This document shows positions 57,178 through 64,000 of a DNA stretch of 64,000 nucleotides, one piece after another. Origin of the DNA: K189A clade bacterium. Lineage in GTDB: Bacteria > Pseudomonadota > Gammaproteobacteria > Pseudomonadales > Azotimanducaceae. Positions within the stretch are counted from its first letter, which is position 1. Every line of letters begins with the position of its first letter. Under the pieces are notes generated by a model. That model made no database searches and had not been told where the DNA came from. It worked only from the letters and a program-made list of their open reading frames with translations. The stretch lies in contig CABZTD010000001.1 in assembly GCA_902528515.1 (NCBI GenBank), positions 62,001 through 126,000 of the forward strand, written 5' to 3'. A program made the position numbers and the translations under genes.

Positions 57178-58763
57178 GATAAAGTCCAGGGCTGTAGTTT
57201 TGTTTCTTGCAAGTTAGTAGGCTCAGAAACCACCGCTGATGCGTCAGGCAAAGATGCAGCACCATCTTCATCGAAGTTCTTATCTTCTACGCCCTGACTT
57301 TCGTCCTTTTCTCTTTCAGAGCGACTGGGAAAAAAAGGGTATTGGTAGAGATACTCGAAATTTTCGAATGCCACGGGCGCTCCATCCATTAACGCTGGTC
57401 GAAACACAGCGTCACGAATGCTTTTTCGAACTCTGAAAACCATATTCGATCCTGGAGAGGTCGAGACAGTTTTTATCTTTTTAACTCTACCGTTGGATCT
57501 AACATCAAAAGACAGCTTCACAAAGCCGACCTCCTGTGGAAGGCGATCTTCCTCGGGGGGTGCTTTCGCGGGAATGATTTTCGGACTAAGTAAAAGCACT
57601 GGTTCGTTCGTTGAAGACGATTGTGATTCGGGCAACACCTGTTGGACTTCATGTGCTCGCGTGTAGAGTTTTGCCGCGCTCTGCGGTTTCTCAAAAATCA
57701 ACTGCCAATCAGCCAGTTGGACTATAGCCTCTCGCAAATTCTGCGCCGCAAGAACAAACTCCGGATCGCGTTTTTGATCCTCAAATTTTTCCGTCGGAGC
57801 AGCGAGTGCAGCCTCATCGACCAATTTCGGCCCTACAGGGGTTTCAGATTCCGATTCATCATCTGAATGCAACGGCAGTGCCTCTAAAGCCGCACTCTTT
57901 GCTTTTAATGCCTCAAAAACATCAAACTTTTTTTGACGTATAGATAATGCCTGTTCCAAAGCTTTCTTACCGATGACGAAATGTTGATCGCTAATTGCCG
58001 CGTTAATTTCATACTGACGGTATATATCGGTCGTACTCCGGCTCGGCACAACTGCCAAATCAAGACGCGCATCTGGCCTATTTACACTCGCGGGAAAGTG
58101 CTCGTTCAAATGCGTTTTTGCTAGGCCGAAAAGAAATGGCACTGCGAGCTCTTCATCCACATCGACGTTATTTGCAAGCTCGCGTAGTCCACGACCATAC
58201 ATTTCTCGCGCCGCTAAGTGATTGCCCACGATTTCGTAGTTTTCGGCAAGCCGTGCCAATGGACTTAAAATCGAAAGCGGATCTTCACTTTTATTCCTTT
58301 CCGCCACCTCAAGGGCATACTCCTCTCGGTCTATCCATTTGTCATAATTTCCAACAGCACGATAGCTCGTCGCTTGTTCGTAAACATTTTCTATCTGTGT
58401 GCCAGTGAAAAGACCTCTTTGAACTCGCGCTATGTGGATCGCTTCATCGAAGGCCACAATTGCGCTTTGGTGGTCGCCTAGGGACGCGAGAGCTTTACCG
58501 CGCAGGGCTAAGGGTTCAATCAACTCTGTACTGTCACGGCCAAATTGGTCTGTGAGGCTCTGCAAAACATCGTCCAATTGCGGAATAACTTCGGCAGCCT
58601 CACCACGATTGATGCTTTCGGTCACAGCCTGCACAAAAGAAGTGGGGCTAACTTGTGCATGAGCGGCCGATATGAAAGTTGAGACAAAGGCACACATTAG
58701 GCCAAATAAAATCATCACAGCGCACCGCTGCGAGACAAGATTAGGTCTTATCATCTGCTTCAT
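57174..58763 (-). CDS. Secreted TPR protein with TonB-like C-terminal domain
   Basis: A 529-residue periplasmic protein, first gene of the operon. The signal ends SAAHA. Helical TPR-like repeats follow (ALRGKALASLGDHQSAIVAF, then AENYEIVGNHLAAREMYGRG). Residues about 405-475 (GFVKLSFDVRSNGRVKKIKT and VRKSIRDAVFRPALMDGAPV) match the TonB C-terminal domain. The tail is acidic. A usual TonB has an N-terminal membrane helix and passes energy to outer-membrane receptors. Here the N-terminus is a cleavable signal and TPRs. It may instead be a soluble adaptor that contacts outer-membrane or peptidoglycan partners. Confidence 0.8.
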   Translation of the reverse strand: MKQMIRPNLVSQRCAVMILFGLMCAFVSTFISAAHAQVSPTSFVQAVTESINRGEAAEVIPQLDDVLQSLTDQFGRDSTELIEPLALRGKALASLGDHQSAIVAFDEAIHIARVQRGLFTGTQIENVYEQATSYRAVGNYDKWIDREEYALEVAERNKSEDPLSILSPLARLAENYEIVGNHLAAREMYGRGLRELANNVDVDEELAVPFLFGLAKTHLNEHFPASVNRPDARLDLAVVPSRSTTDIYRQYEINAAISDQHFVIGKKALEQALSIRQKKFDVFEALKAKSAALEALPLHSDDESESETPVGPKLVDEAALAAPTEKFEDQKRDPEFVLAAQNLREAIVQLADWQLIFEKPQSAAKLYTRAHEVQQVLPESQSSSTNEPVLLLSPKIIPAKAPPEEDRLPQEVGFVKLSFDVRSNGRVKKIKTVSTSPGSNMVFRVRKSIRDAVFRPALMDGAPVAFENFEYLYQYPFFPSRSEREKDESQGVEDKNFDEDGAASLPDASAVVSEPTNLQETKLQPWTLS

Positions 58764-59219
58764 GTAATCAACGCTCAGCGACTAACGAATCTTCCTCTGA
58801 AGCTTTTCCCTCTAAACGGAGAGTGTCAAGAAAATCAGAGAGCTCTGATCGTGTAATTCAGCGACAGACGTTCGCCCTCTATTATCCTGGCTCCAGCCCA
58901 ATGATCGATTCGTTTAATCATCTGCTGGAACAATCAGGAATAGGAAGTCGAAAAACGTAGTTCTTCTTCCAGATAACTCTGTTTTCTTTCTTGCGTGCAG
59001 TTCAATTCTGTACTGATCAAAAGAACCACTGATTACTCACTGGGGCAAGCCCGCGACCATGCGCCGTTTTAAGACGATATCAGGCTAGCACCCGAGATTC
59101 GCGTCAGTTACGATTCCTGGTCGTGGATTAGTCTTAACCATTTGTCCGACATTTTTACCGTGCGCACTACGACCTAAAGATGCGCACTACTTTCGAATAA
59201 CAAACGCCGAGAGCGCACC
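58764..59219. promoter_or_regulatory. 456-base upstream region of the 13-gene operon
   Basis: No ORF is supported here. On the minus strand a perfect -35-like TTGACA lies at 58829-58824, but no good -10 follows at 16-18 bases. A promoter here is therefore possible, not shown. The opposite end leads to a plus-strand secreted-protein gene at 59220. No operator-like palindrome or repeat was seen. Confidence 0.3.
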
Positions 59220-59804
59220 GTGCTCGACCGGGAGCAAGTAGCCCTAATCATGTCCAATTGTAGACCGCGACTAACACTGTTCATCATTATCATCGCCACG
59301 AGTCTCGCGATACCCGTAAGCGCTGACAGCTCCAGGTTTTCAGGCTCCTGGCAACTCAATGCCACTGAATCTGATGTTTTACGGGAAGATCTAGACGAGC
59401 GCACTAGCTTAATCAACAAACCCGGCAAACTCAGCGGATCAATCATGGGAATGCCACTTCCGGGTAGCAAACCAAAAAATCGATCTCATTCTCCGCTAAC
59501 GGCGAAAGATCCTGCTGTTCTTCGAGTGAGGTTTATGGAAATCGATATTGTCTCAGATGCCGTGCAACTAACCTTTCCTGAGCTTTCAGGCTTCGAAGCA
59601 TCGGATAACATGGTAATCGGAGAATTTAGGGGACGAAAAACCTCGTTTTCCCCCAATAGAATCCGTCAAAGTTATAAAACGACAGAACGGCGGGTCAAAA
59701 AACTCTTTTCAATTCGATCTGATGGCAGGCTGCTTGTTCAGGTAGAAATCAAACCTAGGGGCGCGAAGAAAAGAGTATTAAGTCGCGTTTTTGACAAAGT
59801 TTGA
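59220..59804 (+). CDS. Small secreted protein of unknown function
   Basis: A 194-residue reading from GTG 59220. A more likely start is ATG 59250, which gives a standard signal peptide (LTLFIIIIATSLAIPVSA) and a mature protein of about 160 residues. The mature part begins SRFSGSWQLNATESD, a pattern seen in small periplasmic proteins with a lipocalin-like or beta-sandwich fold. There are no Cys residues, and the C-terminus is basic (KPRGAKKRVLSRVF). No family is recognised. It is transcribed away from the 13-gene operon. Confidence 0.6.
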   Translation: MLDREQVALIMSNCRPRLTLFIIIIATSLAIPVSADSSRFSGSWQLNATESDVLREDLDERTSLINKPGKLSGSIMGMPLPGSKPKNRSHSPLTAKDPAVLRVRFMEIDIVSDAVQLTFPELSGFEASDNMVIGEFRGRKTSFSPNRIRQSYKTTERRVKKLFSIRSDGRLLVQVEIKPRGAKKRVLSRVFDKV

Positions 59805-59922
59805 CAGGAGAGATTGCGCTAAGGCTTCAACGTCATTCTAGTTGGGTTTTTTGGCCTAAAATTAGATTTGAAAGCCATCAAATCTTGTTGCCCACCCGCC
59901 ATAAATTTCGCATCTTTATCCG

Positions 59923-60891
59923 ATGACTATTTTAAGCTACTTAATCTACGTTCCGCTGCAAATCCTCGCAATTCCTGGTGCAATTGTCGGCGCATTGCTC
60001 ACGGCTTATAAGCAAATTCTCGTCAGTAAGCGCCTTGAAGTATCTCAGACTGCGATCGAAATCATTAACGGCAGATGGACCATGCATGTTTTTGGCTTGC
60101 GTAAAGACGACGCTACAGCGGCGCTGATGTCAGTCCTACCAAATGCATCGAAGCTCGGCCTATGGTTGGTGTTATGGCCACTATGGGTACAGGCACGCAT
60201 CGCTGGGAAATCTTTACTTTACCCCAGAATTCCGAATGCCGGCGATGAGACTTTCGCTGATATGGTACCCGCACGAACGACATACTTTGACGCGATTATT
60301 GCGAGAGCAATCAAAGATGTAGACCAGTTTGTTCTGTTGGGGGCAGGATACGACACGCGCTGTTATGGCGCCCTCGAGAGCAGCGGCGTTACATTTTTTG
60401 AAGTTGACCAAGCCGCTGTCCAGGACCACAAGCGCATGATGATTGATGTTGCGGGAATTCGCTGCGAGCAGGTGAATTTTGTCCCCATCGATTTCAACAA
60501 AGACCATCTTTTTAGCCGGCTAACCGAGGCAGGCCTAGACACTTCGCGCAAAACACTTTTTCTATGGGAAGGTGTATCGCTGTATCTTTCCCCCGAGCAA
60601 GTTACCTCTACCCTAGAGATGCTGAAACAGCAGGCCGCCGCCTCCAGCATCATCGTGGCCGACCTGTATGCGGAACGAATAATCAAAACTCTTGGCAAGG
60701 TCAGCGCGAACCAGAAAATTCTCGAGATGACAGAGGAAACGCTTGAATTTGGCCTTCCTTTCGCTAGCGACTGGCGGGGCGTGCTCTCTGAATTTATAGC
60801 AGCGAGATCCCTCAAGCAGGGAGAGACTCACTTTTTGGGCGAGAACAACAAAGCAGGTCCTTATGCGGCAGTTGTAGAAATGATCTGTTGA
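59923..60891 (+). CDS. PPM-family (leucine carboxyl methyltransferase-like) SAM methyltransferase
   Basis: A 322-residue protein. Residues 4-26 form a membrane helix (SYLIYVPLQILAIPGAIVGALL), followed by a basic segment. The methyltransferase domain is of the PPM/LCMT type, with FVLLGAGYDTRCYG as the SAM-binding loop (the Tyr-Asp-Thr-Arg motif is diagnostic), FFEVDQAAVQDHKR, and LFLWEGVSLYLSPE. Bacterial relatives methylate small carboxylates or polyketide/mycolic-type products, but the substrate is unknown here. The membrane helix is unusual and suggests a lipid substrate. It is preceded by a small secreted-protein gene on the same strand. Confidence 0.85.
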   Translation: MTILSYLIYVPLQILAIPGAIVGALLTAYKQILVSKRLEVSQTAIEIINGRWTMHVFGLRKDDATAALMSVLPNASKLGLWLVLWPLWVQARIAGKSLLYPRIPNAGDETFADMVPARTTYFDAIIARAIKDVDQFVLLGAGYDTRCYGALESSGVTFFEVDQAAVQDHKRMMIDVAGIRCEQVNFVPIDFNKDHLFSRLTEAGLDTSRKTLFLWEGVSLYLSPEQVTSTLEMLKQQAAASSIIVADLYAERIIKTLGKVSANQKILEMTEETLEFGLPFASDWRGVLSEFIAARSLKQGETHFLGENNKAGPYAAVVEMIC

Positions 60892-61047
60892 GAAGCGAAT
60901 CCCCTTTTACCCCAGATCTAGTCGCTAGAGTTATTAGAAAGACACCAATCGGCTTGACAGATTTAGTCGGATGTCGCATCCCGCATTGTGCTACGTTTGG
61001 AAAGTCACCATTTCTTGCAGCATCTTCATCTATCGAAAGTTGAAACT

Positions 61048-61557
61048 ATGATCAAAAAAACTGCTTTTCGTATTATTTTGGCAATTGCCTTAGCAATCTC
61101 CCCCATCGTCAATTTGTTAGGCCAGAGTAACCAAATGATCGGACATGAGCACCCTTACGTTTTTCATTTGGTTCAGGCTGAACTGTGGCATGCGACATTG
61201 GCCGAACAGGGCAGCATATACTACCCACCAACGTACGACGTCGACGGCTTTACACATGGAACTGCAAACCCAGAAAAGTTGCTAGTAGTAGCTAATCACT
61301 TTTACTCAGAGGTCCGGGGAGACTGGCTGTGCTTACGTATGACCGTCGAGAGTCTGCACGAGTCTGGCGTTGATACCATCTTCGAAGGTACAGCCCCCGT
61401 CGGTGACAAACCCGCGGATTTTGAAGGGTCCGATAGTGAACTGTATCCGCATATCTTGGGCGGGATTTCACCAAGTGCTGTTTTAGCTGCGCACAAAGTT
61501 GTGCGGACCGAGGATGGTCAATTTATTCAAATCGAAGGTGTCACCGATTCGCCCTAA
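61048..61557 (+). CDS. Secreted DUF952 family protein
   Basis: A 169-residue protein from ATG 61048. A signal peptide (IILAIALAISPIVNLLG) is followed by the DUF952 pattern: FHLVQAELWHATLAEQGSIYYPP, then VDGFTHGT and LLVVANHFYSEVRGDWLCLRM. The DGFxHxS turn carries a conserved His. DUF952 proteins are usually cytosolic and of unknown function, so a signal peptide in front is unusual. A longer reading from 60988 adds a non-signal-like extension and is rejected. Confidence 0.75.
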   Translation: MIKKTAFRIILAIALAISPIVNLLGQSNQMIGHEHPYVFHLVQAELWHATLAEQGSIYYPPTYDVDGFTHGTANPEKLLVVANHFYSEVRGDWLCLRMTVESLHESGVDTIFEGTAPVGDKPADFEGSDSELYPHILGGISPSAVLAAHKVVRTEDGQFIQIEGVTDSP

Positions 61558-61614
61558 ATCAAGCCGAGAGCATCACCTGGCCCGCTGTAGAGCCCGAACC
61601 GTACCGCAAAGCTG

Positions 61615-62775
61615 CTACTTAGGGGAAAGTTTAAGCAAGCGCCCTTTGCTACTGCCACGCTCATCCTCAAGGGCCCAGAGCGCTCCTTGAGGCCCTTCCA
61701 ATACACTGCGTATTCGCGTGTCCATGTCATAGCGTTCAACCTCTTTAGCAGCAGCGCCGTCTAACTCAATACGCACAATCACTTTCGCACCAAGGCCTGC
61801 CGCAAGGGCGTTGCCTTGCCAATCTTCGAACTGAGTGCCTTCCACAAAAGAGAGATGGCTTGGTGATATGGCCGGAACCCAGCTGATCTTCGGGGCCTCA
61901 AACTCCGGCCGAGTAATGTGGTCCGGAATGGGACGTCTGTCATAGTGATCGCCATCGGAAACTTCCGGGTAGCCATAGTTCTCTCCCTTGCGAATCAGGT
62001 TTAGTTCATCGCCATGCAGGGGCCCCATCTCAATCACCCATAGTCTACCCTGGGAGTCTTGAGCAATGCCAAGCGGGTTGCGATGCCCAAGAGACCAGAC
62101 CTCACCGTACACCCCAATTCGGTCTACCAGCGGTGAGTCAGCTCGATAGTCAACAAAGGGATTATCAGGAGGCACCGTGCCATCGTCGTTTAATCGCAGC
62201 ACCTTGCCCAGATTGCTTTGCATATCCTGGGCCGGTGTGAACTTTTGGCGATCGCCTGAGGTAATCCATAAATACCCCTCGTCATCAAACATCAGCCGAT
62301 GACCGTAATGACCGTAACCCACCATCTTCGGGTATTGGCGCCAAATTACTTCGAAGCCTGCGATTGAAGGACGGCTGCCCGCAAGGTCGATACGACCGCG
62401 GCCCACCGCCGCACCCCGGGTACCATCGGGCGCAGATTCAACATAACTCAGGTAAACCATCCCATTAGTCACAAAATCCGGGTGCAAGGCAACATCACCC
62501 ATCCCCCCCTGACCGCCATAGCCGACATCTGGCAGTCCACTGACGGCACGCTTGTTGCCATCTTTATCCACCACCAGCAGCCTGCCTTTCTTCTCGGTCA
62601 CCAACATTTGACCATCGGGTAAAAAAACCATGGCCCAGGGTTCATCGAACGCAGTGATCGCTTCAATTTTGAAGGGTAAATCCTGGGTGGCTTGCGCGTT
62701 AAAAGACGCCGAAAAAAGCAGCGTCAGCGCTAATACGTACTTTAATGCTGTAATAATCATCGCTGTTTTAACCAT
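61615..62775 (-). CDS. PQQ-dependent aldose sugar dehydrogenase (soluble glucose/sorbosone dehydrogenase family)
   Basis: A 386-residue periplasmic beta-propeller enzyme from ATG 62775, whose signal ends SFNAQA. DEPWAMVFLPDGQMLVTEKKGRL, GGQGGMGDVALHPDF, GYGHYGHRLMFDDEGYLWITSGDR, and SLGHRNPLGIAQDSQGRLWVIEMGP are the repeats that bind PQQ and calcium and contain the active-site His, as in E. coli YliI and A. calcoaceticus sGDH (listed in pieces). It oxidises aldoses to lactones and needs imported or self-made PQQ; no pqq genes are in the window. A longer reading to 62919 is rejected because it lacks a signal. Confidence 0.87.
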   Translation of the reverse strand: MVKTAMIITALKYVLALTLLFSASFNAQATQDLPFKIEAITAFDEPWAMVFLPDGQMLVTEKKGRLLVVDKDGNKRAVSGLPDVGYGGQGGMGDVALHPDFVTNGMVYLSYVESAPDGTRGAAVGRGRIDLAGSRPSIAGFEVIWRQYPKMVGYGHYGHRLMFDDEGYLWITSGDRQKFTPAQDMQSNLGKVLRLNDDGTVPPDNPFVDYRADSPLVDRIGVYGEVWSLGHRNPLGIAQDSQGRLWVIEMGPLHGDELNLIRKGENYGYPEVSDGDHYDRRPIPDHITRPEFEAPKISWVPAISPSHLSFVEGTQFEDWQGNALAAGLGAKVIVRIELDGAAAKEVERYDMDTRIRSVLEGPQGALWALEDERGSSKGRLLKLSPK

Positions 62776-62939
62776 CACTTTCGTTGCACTATTTGTTGAG
62801 ACTTCCTTGAGGCGCGGCCCCAAGTTGTCCGTCAGATTAGGACATGGTGCGTGAACGAAATGCATAGAGATAGATGGTCGAAGCATTGGCGTTGGACCAG
62901 GTGTGTGATGCAAGTTCAAACTTGCGATAAGCTTCTGTA

Positions 62940-63539
62940 ATGCGGGGATTTTCTCAAGCTGCAGACAACAACAAGGCTGCTATCCTAGAAGTGCTTGCCG
63001 AGCAGCTGCCCCGCCAAGCTAGACTGATCGAGATTGGCAGCGGCGCGGGCCAACACGCAATTCACATGGCCGCCGCGCTGAATCACGTTTCTTGGCAGCC
63101 TACTGATGTCGCCACTGTGCTGCCAATGTTAACGAGCAACATCTCCGAATATGGTGCTGCTAATATCCTAAGCCCCATTACCCTGGATTTGGCCACCCAA
63201 AGGTGGCCAGCTCAAACCTACGACTGCGTCTACTCCGCCAACGTTATGCATATTGTGAGTTCAGAACTCGGTGAAAATCTGATTCGTGGCGCGGCAAAAA
63301 TGCTAACCGCAGATGGAATGCTCGCGCTTTATGGCCCTTTCAAATACGAGGGGAAATTCACGAGTTCCTCCAACGCGGACTTTGACCTATGGCTAAAAGC
63401 ACGCGACGAGCAGAGTGGTATCCGAGATTTCGAGTGGGTTCATGATCTCGCCGCGCGGTCCGGCCTTCAATTGTTGTTGGACCAGCGAATGCCGGCCAAC
63501 AATCAGGCACTCATCTTTAAAGTTTCGGCAAAAAAGTGA
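62940..63539 (+). CDS. DUF938 SAM-dependent methyltransferase-like protein
   Basis: A 199-residue protein. FSQAADNNKAAILEVLAE at the start and LIEIGSGAGQHAIHMAAAL (SAM motif I) are the DUF938 hallmarks. SWQPTDVATV and YDCVYSANVMHIV match later family blocks. The fold is a class I methyltransferase. The family is widespread in proteobacteria with no known substrate. It is divergent from the PQQ-type dehydrogenase, with about 165 bases between. Confidence 0.85.
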   Translation: MRGFSQAADNNKAAILEVLAEQLPRQARLIEIGSGAGQHAIHMAAALNHVSWQPTDVATVLPMLTSNISEYGAANILSPITLDLATQRWPAQTYDCVYSANVMHIVSSELGENLIRGAAKMLTADGMLALYGPFKYEGKFTSSSNADFDLWLKARDEQSGIRDFEWVHDLAARSGLQLLLDQRMPANNQALIFKVSAKK

Positions 63540-63563
63540 TCGCAGCAGTTCCACACTCTCTGA

Positions 63564-64000
63564 TTAGGATGACAACACCGCCAAAACCTGGCCCGCTGAA
63601 ACCGTTTGTCCTTCGATCACTAGCCAAGTAATCGTTCCAGCACTAGCCGCAGACACCGGCACTTCAGTTTTCATGGATTCGAGAACGGCAATTTCTTGAC
63701 CCTCTTCCACAACTTCGTTGTCCGCAATGAGCACTTTCCAAACAGACGCACTGATTGGACTGGTAATTTCTTCCCCTTCCAATTGACTCGCGCTGAAAGC
63801 GGGAGCGTTCGTAACCTGGGAACCAATGAATGTGAGACTTCCTGATGCTTTCCAACGCTCAAGTTCATCGACAAAAGCCCGCTGCCGAGTTTGGTTAAAT
63901 GCGCCGATTTCTGCGGCATTTTGCGCGAGCTCTTCCTGATAGAGACCCAGATCCAGTTGTGTCGTCTGAGTTTCTGGAAAATAGGCATCTGAAGCACAGG
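63564..64000 (-). CDS. Urea carboxylase, C-terminal biotin carrier region (5' part beyond window)
   Basis: I translated by hand from the window edge at 64000 to the TAA at 63564-63566 (about 144 residues). EIGAFNQTRQRAFVDELERW matches the helical arm before the biotinyl domain in urea carboxylase/urea amidolyase. ISAS-VWKVLIADNEVVEEGQ then leads to the biotin-lysine motif LESMKTE, with Lys 35 residues from the end. Urea carboxylase makes allophanate from urea with ATP and bicarbonate; the ATP-binding half lies outside the window. Whether allophanate hydrolase is fused or separate cannot be seen. Confidence 0.78.
   Translation of the reverse strand, partial: CASDAYFPETQTTQLDLGLYQEELAQNAAEIGAFNQTRQRAFVDELERWKASGSLTFIGSQVTNAPAFSASQLEGEEITSPISASVWKVLIADNEVVEEGQEIAVLESMKTEVPVSAASAGTITWLVIEGQTVSAGQVLAVLSS

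Noticed and set aside
44048-58763. Assignment of the operon to Zorya, Bat or type VI secretion
   Set aside because: There is no helicase or nuclease (Zorya), no MoxR/DUF58 (Bat), and no sheath, VgrG or ClpV (T6SS).

Overview
The window looks like a chromosome segment from a marine-type gammaproteobacterium with broad lipid and xenobiotic catabolism. The evidence is a RoxA/YcfD-type ribosomal oxygenase, a DUF2058 (YaiL-like) protein, PsiE, a DUF938 methyltransferase and an FMN riboswitch in front of a RibH2-type lumazine synthase, mixed with CYP153, Baeyer-Villiger monooxygenase, haloalkane dehalogenase and phytanoyl-CoA dioxygenase genes. Cellvibrionales/Spongiibacteraceae-like bacteria would fit, but this is inference. 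There are no insertion sequences, no CRISPR array and no phage genes. One tRNA-Pro(CGG) is present.

Layout. 0-8 kb: housekeeping genes (methyltransferase, roxA), a decayed PQQ-dehydrogenase remnant, an MFS carrier, a DUF2058 protein and a three-subunit molybdenum hydroxylase operon ending in a MoaD/ThiS-like sulfur carrier. 8-25 kb: catabolic genes on both strands (CYP153 P450, MaoC-like hydratase with an altered active site, CPBP protease, nitroreductase, haloalkane dehalogenase, three short-chain or aldose dehydrogenase/esterase genes, LacZ beta-galactosidase, two PhyH oxygenases, acyl-CoA ligase, CoA-transferase). 26-30 kb: a two-subunit biotin-dependent acyl-CoA carboxylase (methylcrotonyl- or geranyl-CoA type). 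30-36.7 kb: RibH2 with its FMN riboswitch, an HpnN-like RND exporter overlapping a glycosyltransferase, a sterol-desaturase-family hydroxylase and an MFS carrier. 36.8-43.8 kb: BVMO, two poorly known membrane-anchored proteins, a decayed DUF924 gene, and an alpha/beta hydrolase - LLM flavin oxidoreductase - GST operon.

44.0-58.8 kb: the most unusual part, a compact 13-gene operon on the minus strand beside tRNA-Pro. In order of transcription it encodes a TPR protein with a TonB-like C-terminus, two lipoproteins, a membrane-anchored helical-repeat protein, a PEGA-repeat protein ending in an FGE/SUMF1-like domain that lacks the FGE cysteines, a small secreted protein, a MotA/TolQ/ExbB-type channel, a degenerate Hsp70/actin-fold protein, two paralogous VWA proteins, two lipoproteins and an M48 metalloprotease. 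Both VWA proteins begin with one membrane helix carrying an Asp at residue 16-17, which resembles the proton-carrying helix of ExbD/TolR/MotB. I infer a proton-motive-force-driven envelope machine in which VWA domains take the place of the usual periplasmic ExbD domain. I do not recognise it as a named system.

59-64 kb: secreted small proteins (including a DUF952 protein), a membrane-anchored PPM-type methyltransferase, a PQQ-type aldose dehydrogenase, a DUF938 methyltransferase and the biotinyl C-terminus of a urea carboxylase cut by the window end.
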